Part shown: piece after piece, positions 1 to 10,700 of the stretch
Numbering within the stretch: position 1 is the first letter of the stretch
Layout of the letters: every line of letters begins with the position of its first letter
Program-made: the position numbers and the translations under genes
The notes under the pieces: generated by a model
The model's input: only the letters and a program-made list of their open reading frames with translations
Told to the model about the DNA's origin: nothing
Databases searched by the model: none
Assembly: GCF_020085105.1 (NCBI RefSeq)
Contig: NC_058045.1
Location: forward strand, 10,487,833-10,551,832
Source: Siniperca chuatsi
Lineage: Eukaryota > Chordata > Actinopteri > Centrarchiformes > Sinipercidae
Direction of reading: 5' to 3'
DNA: 64,000 nucleotides

Positions 1-78
1 TTCCCCAGTAGCCTCCTGGTTGTGGGAAATCATCATTAATTATTAGTGAAGATGTCTCTTTGTCTTTCTTCACTTGTG

Positions 79-415
79 CAGTGGTGGAGGAAGTATTAAG
101 ATCCTTTAATTAAGTAAAAAAGTACTAATAGGCTACCACACGTAAAAAATAAAATAAAAAAAAAGTCTGTAACAAGTAAAACTCAGTGTAGCTGTACATT
201 TTCTTATGGTTTGTGTGCAAAAATCGTAATTTGTAACTAGTAACTAAAGCTGCCACTAAATGTAGTGAAGTATAAAGTGAAGTAAAAAGTACAATATTTC
301 CCCCTCTGAGATGGAGTAGAAGTAGAAGGTTGCATGAAAAGAAAAGACTCAAGTAAAGTACTTGAGTACTTACGTACAGTACTCTAGTAATGTGCATAGT
401 TACATTCCACCACTG
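79..415. mobile_element. hAT-like non-autonomous DNA element (MITE) beside fads2
   Basis: The element begins CAGTGGTGGA and ends with its reverse complement TCCACCACTG, so it has at least 10-bp terminal inverted repeats. The flanking 8-mers cacttgtg (71-78) and cacttatg (416-423) differ at one base, which looks like an 8-bp target-site duplication as made by hAT-family transposases. The interior is rich in AAGTAAAAGTA-like strings. No transposase is encoded. From memory it resembles a very abundant teleost repeat. A longer copy lies in fads2 intron 1 in the opposite orientation. It ends about 195 bp before the fads2 start codon, so it could affect the 5' end of that gene, but nothing here shows that it does. 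Confidence 0.85.
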
Positions 416-609
416 CACTTATGTTACAATCAGCTGGGTGGTTAAAGTAAAGAGAGCAACAGGTTAAAGACCCTCTTCCTCTGAATGCTGCAGACTGCAG
501 ACTGTCAGAAGGGTGTGAAACAGACCATTTTTACATCCAGGTGTCAAAATTTGTGGCTGACTGGATCTTTTAGTGTGCAGGTGGACTCAGGACAGAGACA
601 GCAGTGAGC
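416..609 (+). promoter_or_regulatory. fads2: fads2 5' flank: 5' UTR and possible upstream intron
   Basis: This stretch lies between the MITE and the fads2 ATG. Two acceptor-like strings, ttttacatccag ending at 541 and ttttagtgtgcag ending at 581, could each be the 3' end of an intron separating a non-coding first exon from the coding exon. Fish fads2 genes often have such a leader exon, so the true promoter may lie upstream of the window. No TATA box, SRE or PPAR site could be called with confidence by eye. Confidence 0.35.
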
Positions 610-3600
610 ATGGGAGGCGGAGGCCAGCAGACGGAGCCAGGAGAGCCGGCCGGGGGGCGAGCAGGTGGTGTTTACACCTGGGGAGAGGTGCAGAGCCACT
701 GCAGCAGGAATGACCAGTGGCTGGTCATTGATCGAAAGGTTTACAACATCACACAGTGGGCCAAAAGGCACCCAGGAGGGTTTCGGGTCATCCACCACTA
801 TGCTGGAGAGGATGCCACGGTAATGTGTTTTGTTTTTTTAATTATTGTATAATTATCATATTTCCTTAGAATATAAGTGGGTCTTGTTGAAGAAGAAGAA
901 GAATGTCAGTGTAACTACATTTACTCAAGTAGCCTACTGTATTTAAGTACAATTTTCAGGTACTTTACCTGAGTATTTCCATTCCATGCTACTTGATACT
1001 TCTACTCCACTACATTTCAGGGGAAAATATTGTACTTTTTACTCCACTACCTTTATCTGACAGCTAAAGTTACTGAACAGATTCAGATTTTACATAAAAA
1101 AAACTTTTAAGCTTTTAAAATCCAACACATTGTTAAATATTAAACCAGAGGTTTTGAGCCTTTTTGGCTTGTGACCCCTTATAAAAAACCCAGTTGTTAG
1201 CAGTTCCACCTAAGATACATTTTCCATCTAAACTTCTCACATGGTTTCATTTAAATAACCGTTTGAGGCCCAAAGAGGTCAAATTGTCCAATATTTCACA
1301 AAAAAATAATATATTAGAGAAGTCTGAAAAATGAATACAACTTTGTGTAGCAGAACAGACCCCTCAGATTTATCATGTGTCCCTTTAGAGGGATTTTTCC
1401 TAGGTTGGGAACCACTGGACTAAACTACCAAACTGTATATAAAGTAGTTAAAACTAGCTCCACCCTGAGCAGCTGCAACAGTAAAATGCTACTTACACAT
1501 TGAGTCTTCACAAGCTAAAAATGTGATATATAATAGTACAACACATCCACAGGGGCCATAGTTCTGCAGAACATGTACTTTTACTTTTGATACCTAAGTA
1601 CATTGTGCTGATAATACTTTTGCACTCTGACGTAAAATGTTGAATGCAGGACTGTAATTTTATATTGTTGTATTTGTACTTTCAAGTTAAAGATGCTTCT
1701 TCCGCCACTGATAAATGCACATGCAACTATTTATTTACTGCATCACTGACAGGATTTCTCATTTCTTTGTTCCAGGAGGCATTCACTGCTTTTCATCCTG
1801 ATTTAAAGTTTGTGCAAAAGTTTCTGAAGCCCCTTCTGATTGGAGAGCTGGCAGCAACAGAGCCCAGCCAGGACCGAAACAAAAATGTGAGCTCCGTCTC
1901 AGATTCTTCAAATAAAGCCGGACATTATTCATGTAGGCTAGCAGCTTTAGTCTCTTTAGTGTCAGTGGAACAACATGGCAGCATGAACGCCTTGTACAGA
2001 AACACCTGAGGAAAAGGAGTAGGTCAGAACCAGTTACAGATCTGTTTTGTTATTCATGAATCTTACAGTGCTCATCTGAGACTCTGGACACTCGTGTTTC
2101 ATTAGCTGTTAAATAACTCAAACTGCCCTCATGCCTTCTTGTTCTTCTCTGTAAAAACCCTGATGCTGCACGTCCTCAAATGCTATAAAAACATATATTT
2201 TTCCTGTGCATCATCTTTTGAGCCTTACAGGATGTGTCTGTTTCTTCTCTGCTCTCAGGCAACAATCGTACAGGACTTCCACACTTTACGTACAAAGGTG
2301 GAGAGCAAGGGTCTGTTTCGAGCTCAGCCTTTGTTCTTCTGCCTCCACCTGGGTCACATCCTGCTGCTGGAGGCCCTCGCCTGGCTGATCATCTGGCTCT
2401 GGGGAACCAGCTGGACTCTGACGTTTCTGTGCTCGATCATGCTGGCGACCGCTCAGGTGACTTGAACGTTGTTACCTCTAAACGAACTGTAAGTTAAATT
2501 CTGCTGGCAGACAAATCTCAAGATGCTCGTTTCTCTTCTTCTTTTCTAGTCGCAGGCCGGATGGCTGCAGCACGACTTCGGCCACCTGTCGGTCTTCAAG
2601 AAGTCCAGCTGGAATCACATGTTGCACAAGTTTGTCATCGGCCATTTAAAGGTAATCGGTATTCTCCATCGTATATATTTCTTTTCTGAAAATTTTACAC
2701 AGATGTTAAAACATTTGTTTTCCTAGGGAGCCTCTGCCAACTGGTGGAATCACCGGCATTTCCAGCATCACGCCAAACCCAACATCTTCAGTAAGGACCC
2801 TGATGTCAACATGTTGAACTTCTTCGTAGTTGGAACCACTCAACCAGTGGAGGCAAGTAGCACAAAGCTGATCTTTCAGATTTCTTAAAACAGCCCTGAA
2901 ACATCCAGTCTGATCCAGTATTTAATGTCTCACCAGCTGCTTATTCTAACTCTGTATTCCTCTCTGTTACAGTACGGCATAAAAAAGATCAAACGCATGC
3001 CCTACCATCACCAACACCAGTACTTCTTTCTTGGTATGTTTTCTTGGAGTCATTTAAAAATAATGAAACAGAAAACAGGCATAATTGTTATCTTTTCTCT
3101 TTTAGTTGGACCGCCGCTTCTCATTCCAGTTTACTTCCACATTCAGATAATACAAACCTTGATTTCCCGCCGCGACTGGGCGGTAAGATGCTGTCTCTTT
3201 GTGTTGTACAGCGCAATTAATGTGAAGATTTTCTATTCGGTATCAGGTTACATCTAGGCAAACAGATCTAATAATATTTCAGCTTACATAGCTGAAGAAA
3301 AACAGTTATATTACAGTGAAAATAGATAATGTGGCATAAGTAAAGTTAAGAGATGTGTTTCAGGGAGATTCTTGATAACATAGTTATTCTCTCAATCATA
3401 TTAACCTTCTTGTCTTGTGAAGGGTCTGGTTTGGGCTCTGTCTTACTACCTTCGCTACCTGTGCTGTTATGTACCTCTGTATGGCCTGTTTGGCTCACTG
3501 GCGCTCATCAGCTTCGTCAGGTAAATGACCTGAAAGACTTAACTCAAAACTGTTTTTGGTAACACTTTCTAATATGACTTTACTACTTTTTAAAAAATGT

Positions 3601-4023
3601 TGTAACCAATGGATCGGTTGAGAGTTGTTTTTAAATTTAATTCTTAAAGGAGAATTCTTCATTTAAAACGGTCTTTGTGATAAATTACAGTTTTTCTCTA
3701 TCGTGTACACACATTTCTTAATGTTTCCCCAAACTATTCACCCATTTCACGAAACATAATTATTAATTATTAAAATTATTACTTACCTTTACACACAAGG
3801 TACAAGGTAATTTATTTATCATTTTACAACACAAGGTTGTATAATGAAATGAAAGTTTGTAGTCCTTTCATGCTACACACATATAACATAACAGATACTT
3901 AAATTTATGTTCAAAGAGGGTAACATATAAAATAAATAAAATAAAATGAAATAAAACAATATACATTTATTTATTAGTTACATATTTGCACACACTTACC
4001 ATAATGGTATCACTACCATCAAA

Positions 4024-4057
<34 letters not shown>

Positions 4058-6352
4058 CCCGTTTGACACATATCTTGCAACGCATGCTCTAAACAGTTAT
4101 AAAACACAAGGATCGAAATTCATTGTCACTGAAACTTACAGTAAAGAGTGAGGTTAAAAAAAGATTTTCTCAGAATCTGGCAACCCAAAACTTGTTCTTT
4201 TAAATGTTTTATTACTGATCTGTAAATCATTAATAAATTACTTGTTAGCTTAAATAAACCCATTAGTTACAAACCCTTCCTAAAGAATGGTTTATTAGGC
4301 AGTGATAGCACATTTTTATATTTTATATTATATTTTAACACCTTGATCACATGGTGTGACACATTATTTGGTGACTGGTGTTGTATTGTTATGATTGACA
4401 GGTTTTTGGAGAGTCACTGGTTTGTGTGGGTGACTCAGATGAATCATCTGCCAATGGACATCGACCACGAGAAGCACCATGACTGGCTGAGCATGCAGGT
4501 ACCTGCTTGAAACACCACAGTCACCTATAGGTGCTGCTGATCTATTAACTCACCTGCACTCTTTTGTCTTATCCTCTACTTTAGTTACAAGCCACCTGTA
4601 ATATCGAGCAGTCCCCCTTCAACGACTGGTTCAGCGGACACCTCAACTTTCAAATCGAACACCAGTAAGTCAATGACTGAGTTTAAGGAGTGGACTCAGG
4701 AGACCGTGTGTTCAAAGCTCCTGCAGTGCCGTGTCAGATTTTGAAATTAAATGAGAAACAATCATTCTATAGATGCAAAAAGCATTAAGGGTCTATCAAA
4801 CCCTGAAATCTCCTGCAGCACACAATAATCACAGTAATCACCATCACGTGTTATGTAGCCAAATTGCAGTCCAGGAACTGTGTCCTTGCAGACAAAGCAC
4901 TGAGCATTGTCAGAGGAAAATACTGAAAATCATGATACCAATAATTTAGAAGCAGCCATTACAAACTCAAACCGCTCAAACCTACTGAACTTTATTTTAA
5001 ATTCCAGTGGAGATTTATATTATTATATTTATTTATATTTTACTCAGTGTAAAGATCACACAGTACAGCCTCATTGAAGAGTTGGAACAAGCTGATGTAG
5101 AATACACTGAATGTGACAGTGTGGAAAAAGATGATTTTAACAACCTTAAAGCTACTTAAAGCCCCTGAAAACTTGATTTCAAACCTAAATATTTCTCATT
5201 ATGTTAAAAATTGTGGAACTACAGAAAATCTCTCATGTAAAAAAACCCTAAATTGTTAAAAAATTGACTTTGGCAGAAAATAGTACAGTTCATGTAGGAC
5301 ACCATCACTCATATAAGAAGCTGACTGAGAAAATTGGTTTTCACAACATGATCTATTTGAAGAAATTAAATTAAATCTCATGCTTGTGGAACTGAGAAAA
5401 GATGACCCTGTTCTGTAGTTTGTAAAAATAAAAACCTTACAACTGCAGCGATTTTTATTTCCTGTAATTTCCTGTAAATGAGAGTGAGATGACTGCATTT
5501 TAATTTCTGGGTGAACTATAGCTTTAATATCCAACTAGCGCCATATTGGTTTGCACTCAGAGTAAAAAGTAGTCTTTTGAGGTTCACATTTGCTGTATTT
5601 TTATTCCTTTGTAATACAGAAGAGTAACATTTTGGCAAGTGCCTTCCTCAGTGTGAAGTATCAATTAAAAAAGGATAAACATACAGCAAAACAAAAGGCT
5701 TCTTTTTACTGAGCGTGAACAGGTTTACCTCTAGTCAGACAGATTTAGCTCTTTTCACCAGTTACACAAGGGGTATTGCAAACATTATTCACTATACTGA
5801 ACAGTACAGTCATTTAAAACACACTTGTTGAGACATGTTGGATGCTTTTGTCTCTGAAGTTTGTTTCCCACGATGCCGCGCCACAACTACCACCTGGTGG
5901 CCCCGCTGGTCCGGGCACTGTGTGAGAAACATGGGATTCCTTACCAGGTGAAAACAATGTGGCAAGGCTTCGCTGATATTGTCGGGTAAGTCCAATAATA
6001 ATAGTAGTATATTATTTACAGCCAGGATGAGACACGGTGAGGTTGTCAAAAGCCAAAAATAAAACATGTTGGTTTTCGGTCTGATGAGGCTGCAAAACGA
6101 GTGTGTGCATACAGATTTCCTAAACAAAGGTATGAACTTATGAATAATGAAGACAGAATGAGGAAACAATTAGTGTAAAGGTTTTTTTCACAAAATATAA
6201 ATTCCTTGCAGAACAAAGAAGAGAGATGTACCTCTTGCCTGATAGATGAGCTACTGGTTAACTGATGTTTTGTGTATTTTTTTCTCATTTTCTTTTTCAG
6301 GTCACTGAAGAACTCGGGGGACCTCTGGCTCGATGCGTATCTCCATAAATGA
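610..6352 (+). CDS. fads2: Fatty acyl desaturase 2 (front-end desaturase, predicted delta-6), 12 coding exons, 445 aa
   Basis: Coding exons: 610-819, 1776-1886, 2259-2456, 2550-2651, 2727-2852, 2973-3033, 3106-3182, 3423-3520, 4402-4498, 4585-4664, 5860-5985 and 6301-6352. They total 1338 bp and join in frame. The product inserts a double bond at the carboxyl side of polyunsaturated fatty acids in the ER, the first step of long-chain PUFA synthesis. Visible motifs are a cytochrome b5 heme site HPGG (residues 54-57) and three histidine boxes: HDFGH (181-185), HFQHH (218-222) and QIEHH (383-387), the last with the Gln typical of front-end enzymes. Several hydrophobic segments are present. FHIQ at 280-283 sits where delta-4 fish desaturases carry YxxN, so delta-6 activity is the inference. 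Length matches fish Fads2 (about 445 aa). The start at 610 gives the family's MGGGG N-terminus; a GTG at 604 merely lies in frame. Intron 5 is GC-AG. Confidence 0.96.
907..1710. mobile_element. Long hAT-like MITE copy in fads2 intron 1
   Basis: This is the same family as the element at 79-415 but inverted and longer. It starts cagtgtaactacatttactc and ends ttcttccgccactg. An inner segment (about 1144-1420) has its own imperfect inverted ends, ccagaggtttt and gggaaccactgg, with the phrase about 'gtgacccctta' between them. This could be a nested insertion or a normal part of the longer family version. The flanking 8-mers aagaatgt and ataaatgc match at only 5 of 8 positions, so the target duplication is uncertain. 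There is no coding capacity; the element sits wholly within the 820-1775 intron. Confidence 0.75.
4025..4055. repeat. (CA)n microsatellite in fads2 intron 8
   Basis: About 15 perfect CA units lie inside the 881-bp intron between exons 8 and 9, which is otherwise AT-rich and featureless. Confidence 0.97.
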
Positions 6353-6815
6353 CCAATTCTATTCTCTACACTGTACCTATAAAGAGTGATGTTTTTATCT
6401 TCTTCTACATCATACATTGATTGTATCTGTTTGGTTTTATAATCCAGTAGATAGAGTGGGAATGATCTTTTCTTATCGTTGGTGTTATAGTTCAGTCTTT
6501 TCTGTGCAGGATCTTTAGTGCTCACAGGATTTCTCTAAATTGCCTTACAGTATCTTGATCAACAGTAGTATGGTGTTATACAATTGTGAAAACTGATTGT
6601 GAGTTATTTAAAGCGATGTTTTTATCTTTATCTATCATGTGATACAGTTTGAACAATAAAACATGACAATTATGCTGACAAATGACAAGTCCTGTGTAAC
6701 AGCATTTAAATGTTAATATGGACTTAATTTAAATTTCTTCTGTTAAATTTTCTTCTTTACTTGCAACTCTTGTTCTGATTGTTCAGTATACAATAAAGGA
6801 ACTGTAGTGACTGAT
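6353..6815 (+). other. fads2: fads2 3' UTR with two candidate poly(A) signals
   Basis: AATAAA hexamers occur at 6655-6660 and 6792-6797, downstream of the TGA at 6350-6352. Either could end the transcript, giving a 3' UTR of roughly 330 or 460 bases. The eps8l2 gene ends on the opposite strand within about 100 bp. Confidence 0.6.
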
Positions 6816-6879
6816 TCTCCACCTCTGGTATTATTGATCCACAGACAAACACAAGAATTATGTACAAAAAAAGATGTGA

Positions 6880-7781
6880 TATCAAATATGTACCAAGTTT
6901 ATTTTTTAATTGTATTCTTTTTAAACAGCAGTGTGCCCCATAATATTTACAAACCCCTTGAATGTTTTATCTAAATCTTCATTTAATTATCTGTATCAGA
7001 ACAAGACACACTCATATATTCCTTATTATTCCTGTGTGTCTGTGCAGTTCACACTGCAAAATATCATGCTGCATAAAAACACATTGACAGCATCTCACTA
7101 TTATTGACAATAACTTCATGCAGGATTATTGACAGTTTCTCTGTGGTGCCAGAATGTCTGAATTCTCATTATAAACAGCATCATTTACTTATATTAATAC
7201 CTATCTGCTGATCTACAATGACCAATCAGGACTTCTGATACCGACTAAGAGGACTAACAGAGCTTTTTTTTTTCTTGCTTTTTTTTTAACATTATTATAC
7301 CTGTAAACAGTAATATGAAAATAATTGGCTATATATCATAAAATGTGTCATACATTCTGGCACAGATTTAGATATGCAATAGCTAAGATCTACTTATTTA
7401 CCAAGTCATTCAGTTAACAGCTGCAATATTGACAATGAGCATAAACATCAACGAGACCACACTGCTCGTACATTTATGTACGGTACATGCATGTTGTGCA
7501 TACACACACTCTCACTCACACACACACAAAACTGTACATAGATTCATATGTTCCTCTTTTCATACAACAACAAAATTTAAAGAGATGAAAACAAAAGCAA
7601 CATAATTAGATAAGAAAACACTTAAATACATACACATTGGGTGATACAAAATAAATATACAATTAAAAATGTATACAACATTTCAGCATGTTCTACTGTA
7701 GGTCATAATTAACAGTAGGTTGACTTAAGAAGCTGCTGCGGTTACAGAGTGATGATCATGCGGTCATGCTGGTCAGCAGGT
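6880..7781 (-). other. eps8l2: eps8l2 3' UTR with candidate poly(A) signal
   Basis: On the minus strand, sequence downstream of the eps8l2 stop codon runs through AT-rich non-coding DNA to an AATAAA at 6903-6898 (read as tttatt on the plus strand). This implies a 3' UTR of about 0.9 kb. No other plausible gene was seen in 6816-7781. Confidence 0.55.
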
Positions 7782-10700
7782 TCAGTCTTTGCTGCCAGAG
7801 TCGATCCTCTCCTGCCTCCTCTTCATGATCTCCTGCAGCTCTGAGTCTCCACTGGTCTTCTGTAAAGGAAACACAAGAAGACTCATCTTTATTCTTTTAA
7901 ATGTTTCTTTTCTCTTTCAAACTAATGTTCAAGGATTCCCCTATTACAAAGGTAGAATACAGAGAGAGACACAGGATTTAAGAGCGAGAGCGGTCATGAG
8001 CTTTCAATGAATGCACTGTTTTGACATAAAATTGCAAAAGCATTGGCAACAGACTGGTTAAGGTGTGTTACTTTTCATATCTAAGTACAATAAAAGTTCA
8101 AGTTTCTTTGGATTAAAGGACATGGATCATTAAACAAAAAAGTTTTATTCATAATTTCACTGTGTTCAATAAGTGGAAATAAAACCTGTTTGCACACAAA
8201 TGTAAAAAAGTCTTCATTAGATGGGCTTACAAACTAACTTCATCTTTAGCAGAGAAATAAAAAGTAAAAAATAAACAACAAAAGTAAGTAAAAGTACACT
8301 GGTTATTGTTGTATGTAAACTCCAAACTTCACTGAAACTTGTCACCTTAAAGGTGAGGAGAAAACCAGGAGGTAGAGAGCGAGCGAGGAGCATCAACTTC
8401 AAAACAAAATATTTTTATAAATATGGGACAGACTCTTAACTCCTTATACAGGCTGAGACTTTTAAAGATCTTTGACTGAAAAATATTTATATTTGTGGCA
8501 CTTTTTTTGTCCCCTTCCTACTTCTCTAAACCACTCTGCTTTGACTGAGTCAGGACTCCTTGCTTCACCTTTGTTTACTCTTTTTCTCCTGTGTGAATAG
8601 TGTGTTTATGCTCAGCGATGATCTCTTAGACAAAGTACATTATACATTTGCTGAATAATATTCAAAGGTAATAATTTGATGAATAATATTCAAATGTAAC
8701 TGATTATTTTATAGTTTAAGAGCTGCATTTAAGTTATGAATCTGGTACATAAGTGTATCACAAAGTTTATATTTCAAATACTTGTGGTGTAAGATTCATC
8801 GACTGTATATTGTAATCTGGCACTTATCTGGTGTAATTACTTCTTTTGTATTTCTTTTTTAACTTATTCTGCATAACTGTTTGTTCTGTTATTATCCATG
8901 TGGGTAGCCCTGCTTAGTTAGTTCTGACCTGATTACAGTGTGTGCACACCCACTTTTTGGACTGCACCTGTATTAATTATGAGTGTGACTCTCTAATAGT
9001 CTTGTGCTTGTATATACCTGAGTGGATTCGCTTGTCTTAACATGCCCAAATGCAAAAGTGTGTTCATTTGTGGGTTTTAACGTCTAACCGTGAATGAAAC
9101 AGCATTGTCGTAACAGGTGTGGAAGCAGTTTGCGTGACTGACCTCCAGCTGTGATTTCTGTACGGTGATCTGACAGTAGACACGACTGCCTTCTTCTCCA
9201 CACACCGCCTTCAGCTCTTCTTTGTTGAGGGAAAACAGCTGGGCTCCAGTCAGGATCCCCAAACATTCAACCGTCCTGCAGACAAGACAGTCAGACAATT
9301 CATTTACTTATTATTATACATACATTTACTGTATTTCTTAATTTTACATTGTTTCTTCTATTGAGTACACTGATGTTGTAGATAAAAAAAAATAGACTTC
9401 ATGGCATTTTGACATGTAGTTCTGTAGCAGGAAAAGCACAGGTGTAATCAATAACATTAATAGACTGTGTTCCTTTGGGGTGTGTCTGTTCCAGCATCTT
9501 GGTATTGTGCATGCCAACTCACTGGGATGGCTTACTGGGACATTTAATGGAACATCATTAAAGTTATTAATTACACCTGTTCTTCCCTATGACATAGGGA
9601 AGCTCTATTAATGGTCTTACTGGTAATAATTTATGTAGTCTCAGTGGTTTATATCTATACTGAGTAAGTCTACTTGTTAAATATTGACTTACTGGGTATC
9701 ATTTATTGTTATTGTTTCCAGAACCACACCCACAAATATAAGTCCTGCACCTGGTTCCATGTAATTGTAACAGTGATAAAGCACGACTGGAAATTGTTTG
9801 ACTAATAAGGGGCTAAACTATACAGCAGTTTTTGTGATTCTCTGACCGGATTCACACACCCATACTCTTCACCTACTCAAACCAGTTACCCCATTGAAGG
9901 ATCTCTTATCCTTTGTAATAGTAGCAATACAGCTGATCTGGACATTGCTGTCACTCTAAATAACTAATAATAACTCTTCTCCGAACCAAATTCTGATCAG
10001 AATTCAACAACTCATGTTGGATTTTGTGTACAAAATACCAAAATATCTTAAATAAACAAACGCTCTGTATGCTTTGACATAGTGGTGCTTTGAGCTGAAT
10101 GCTAACGTCATCGAGGGTCTAAGGATGGAGGGTGTCGTATGCTGTACAGATTGTAAAGCACCTTGAAGCAAATTTGTGATTTGTGATATTTGGCTGTATA
10201 AATAAAACTGACTTGACTTGTCTGCAGGCTAACATTACTCAATAACAATGCTAACATGCTGCTGTTTCGCAGGTATAATGTTTACTGTGTTCACCATCTT
10301 AGTTTAGCATGTTAGCATGCAACATTTAGCACTGAAAACAAAGAACAGCTGATGGGGATGCCATTAGTTTTGCAGGTATTTGGTCATAAACCAAAAGGAT
10401 TGGACACATTAAAAATGTGACCTGATAATGGCAGGAGGTGAAAAGTCAGGAGATCATCAAAGTGATTACAATTCATCCTTAGCGGTGCATGAATGTCAAA
10501 TTTGAAGGTAAACCATCCAATAGTTGCTGAGATATTTCATTCAAAATCACATCATGTCAACCTCATGATGGCTCTAGAGGAAAAGTCAGAGGATCATCAA
10601 AGTCAGTAGGATTCATCTTCCAGAGACCATGAATATCTGTACAAAATACTAAAGTACTAAAAATCTATTACTGACAGTACATTAACACTAAAGAAATACA

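Noticed and set aside
1644..2009. 121-codon frame in fads2
   Set aside because: It is exon 2 (1776-1886) read into both flanking introns, part of which is MITE sequence.
4025..4055. Possible CRISPR-like or satellite repeats
   Set aside because: All tandem runs in the window are simple dinucleotide or trinucleotide microsatellites without spacers.
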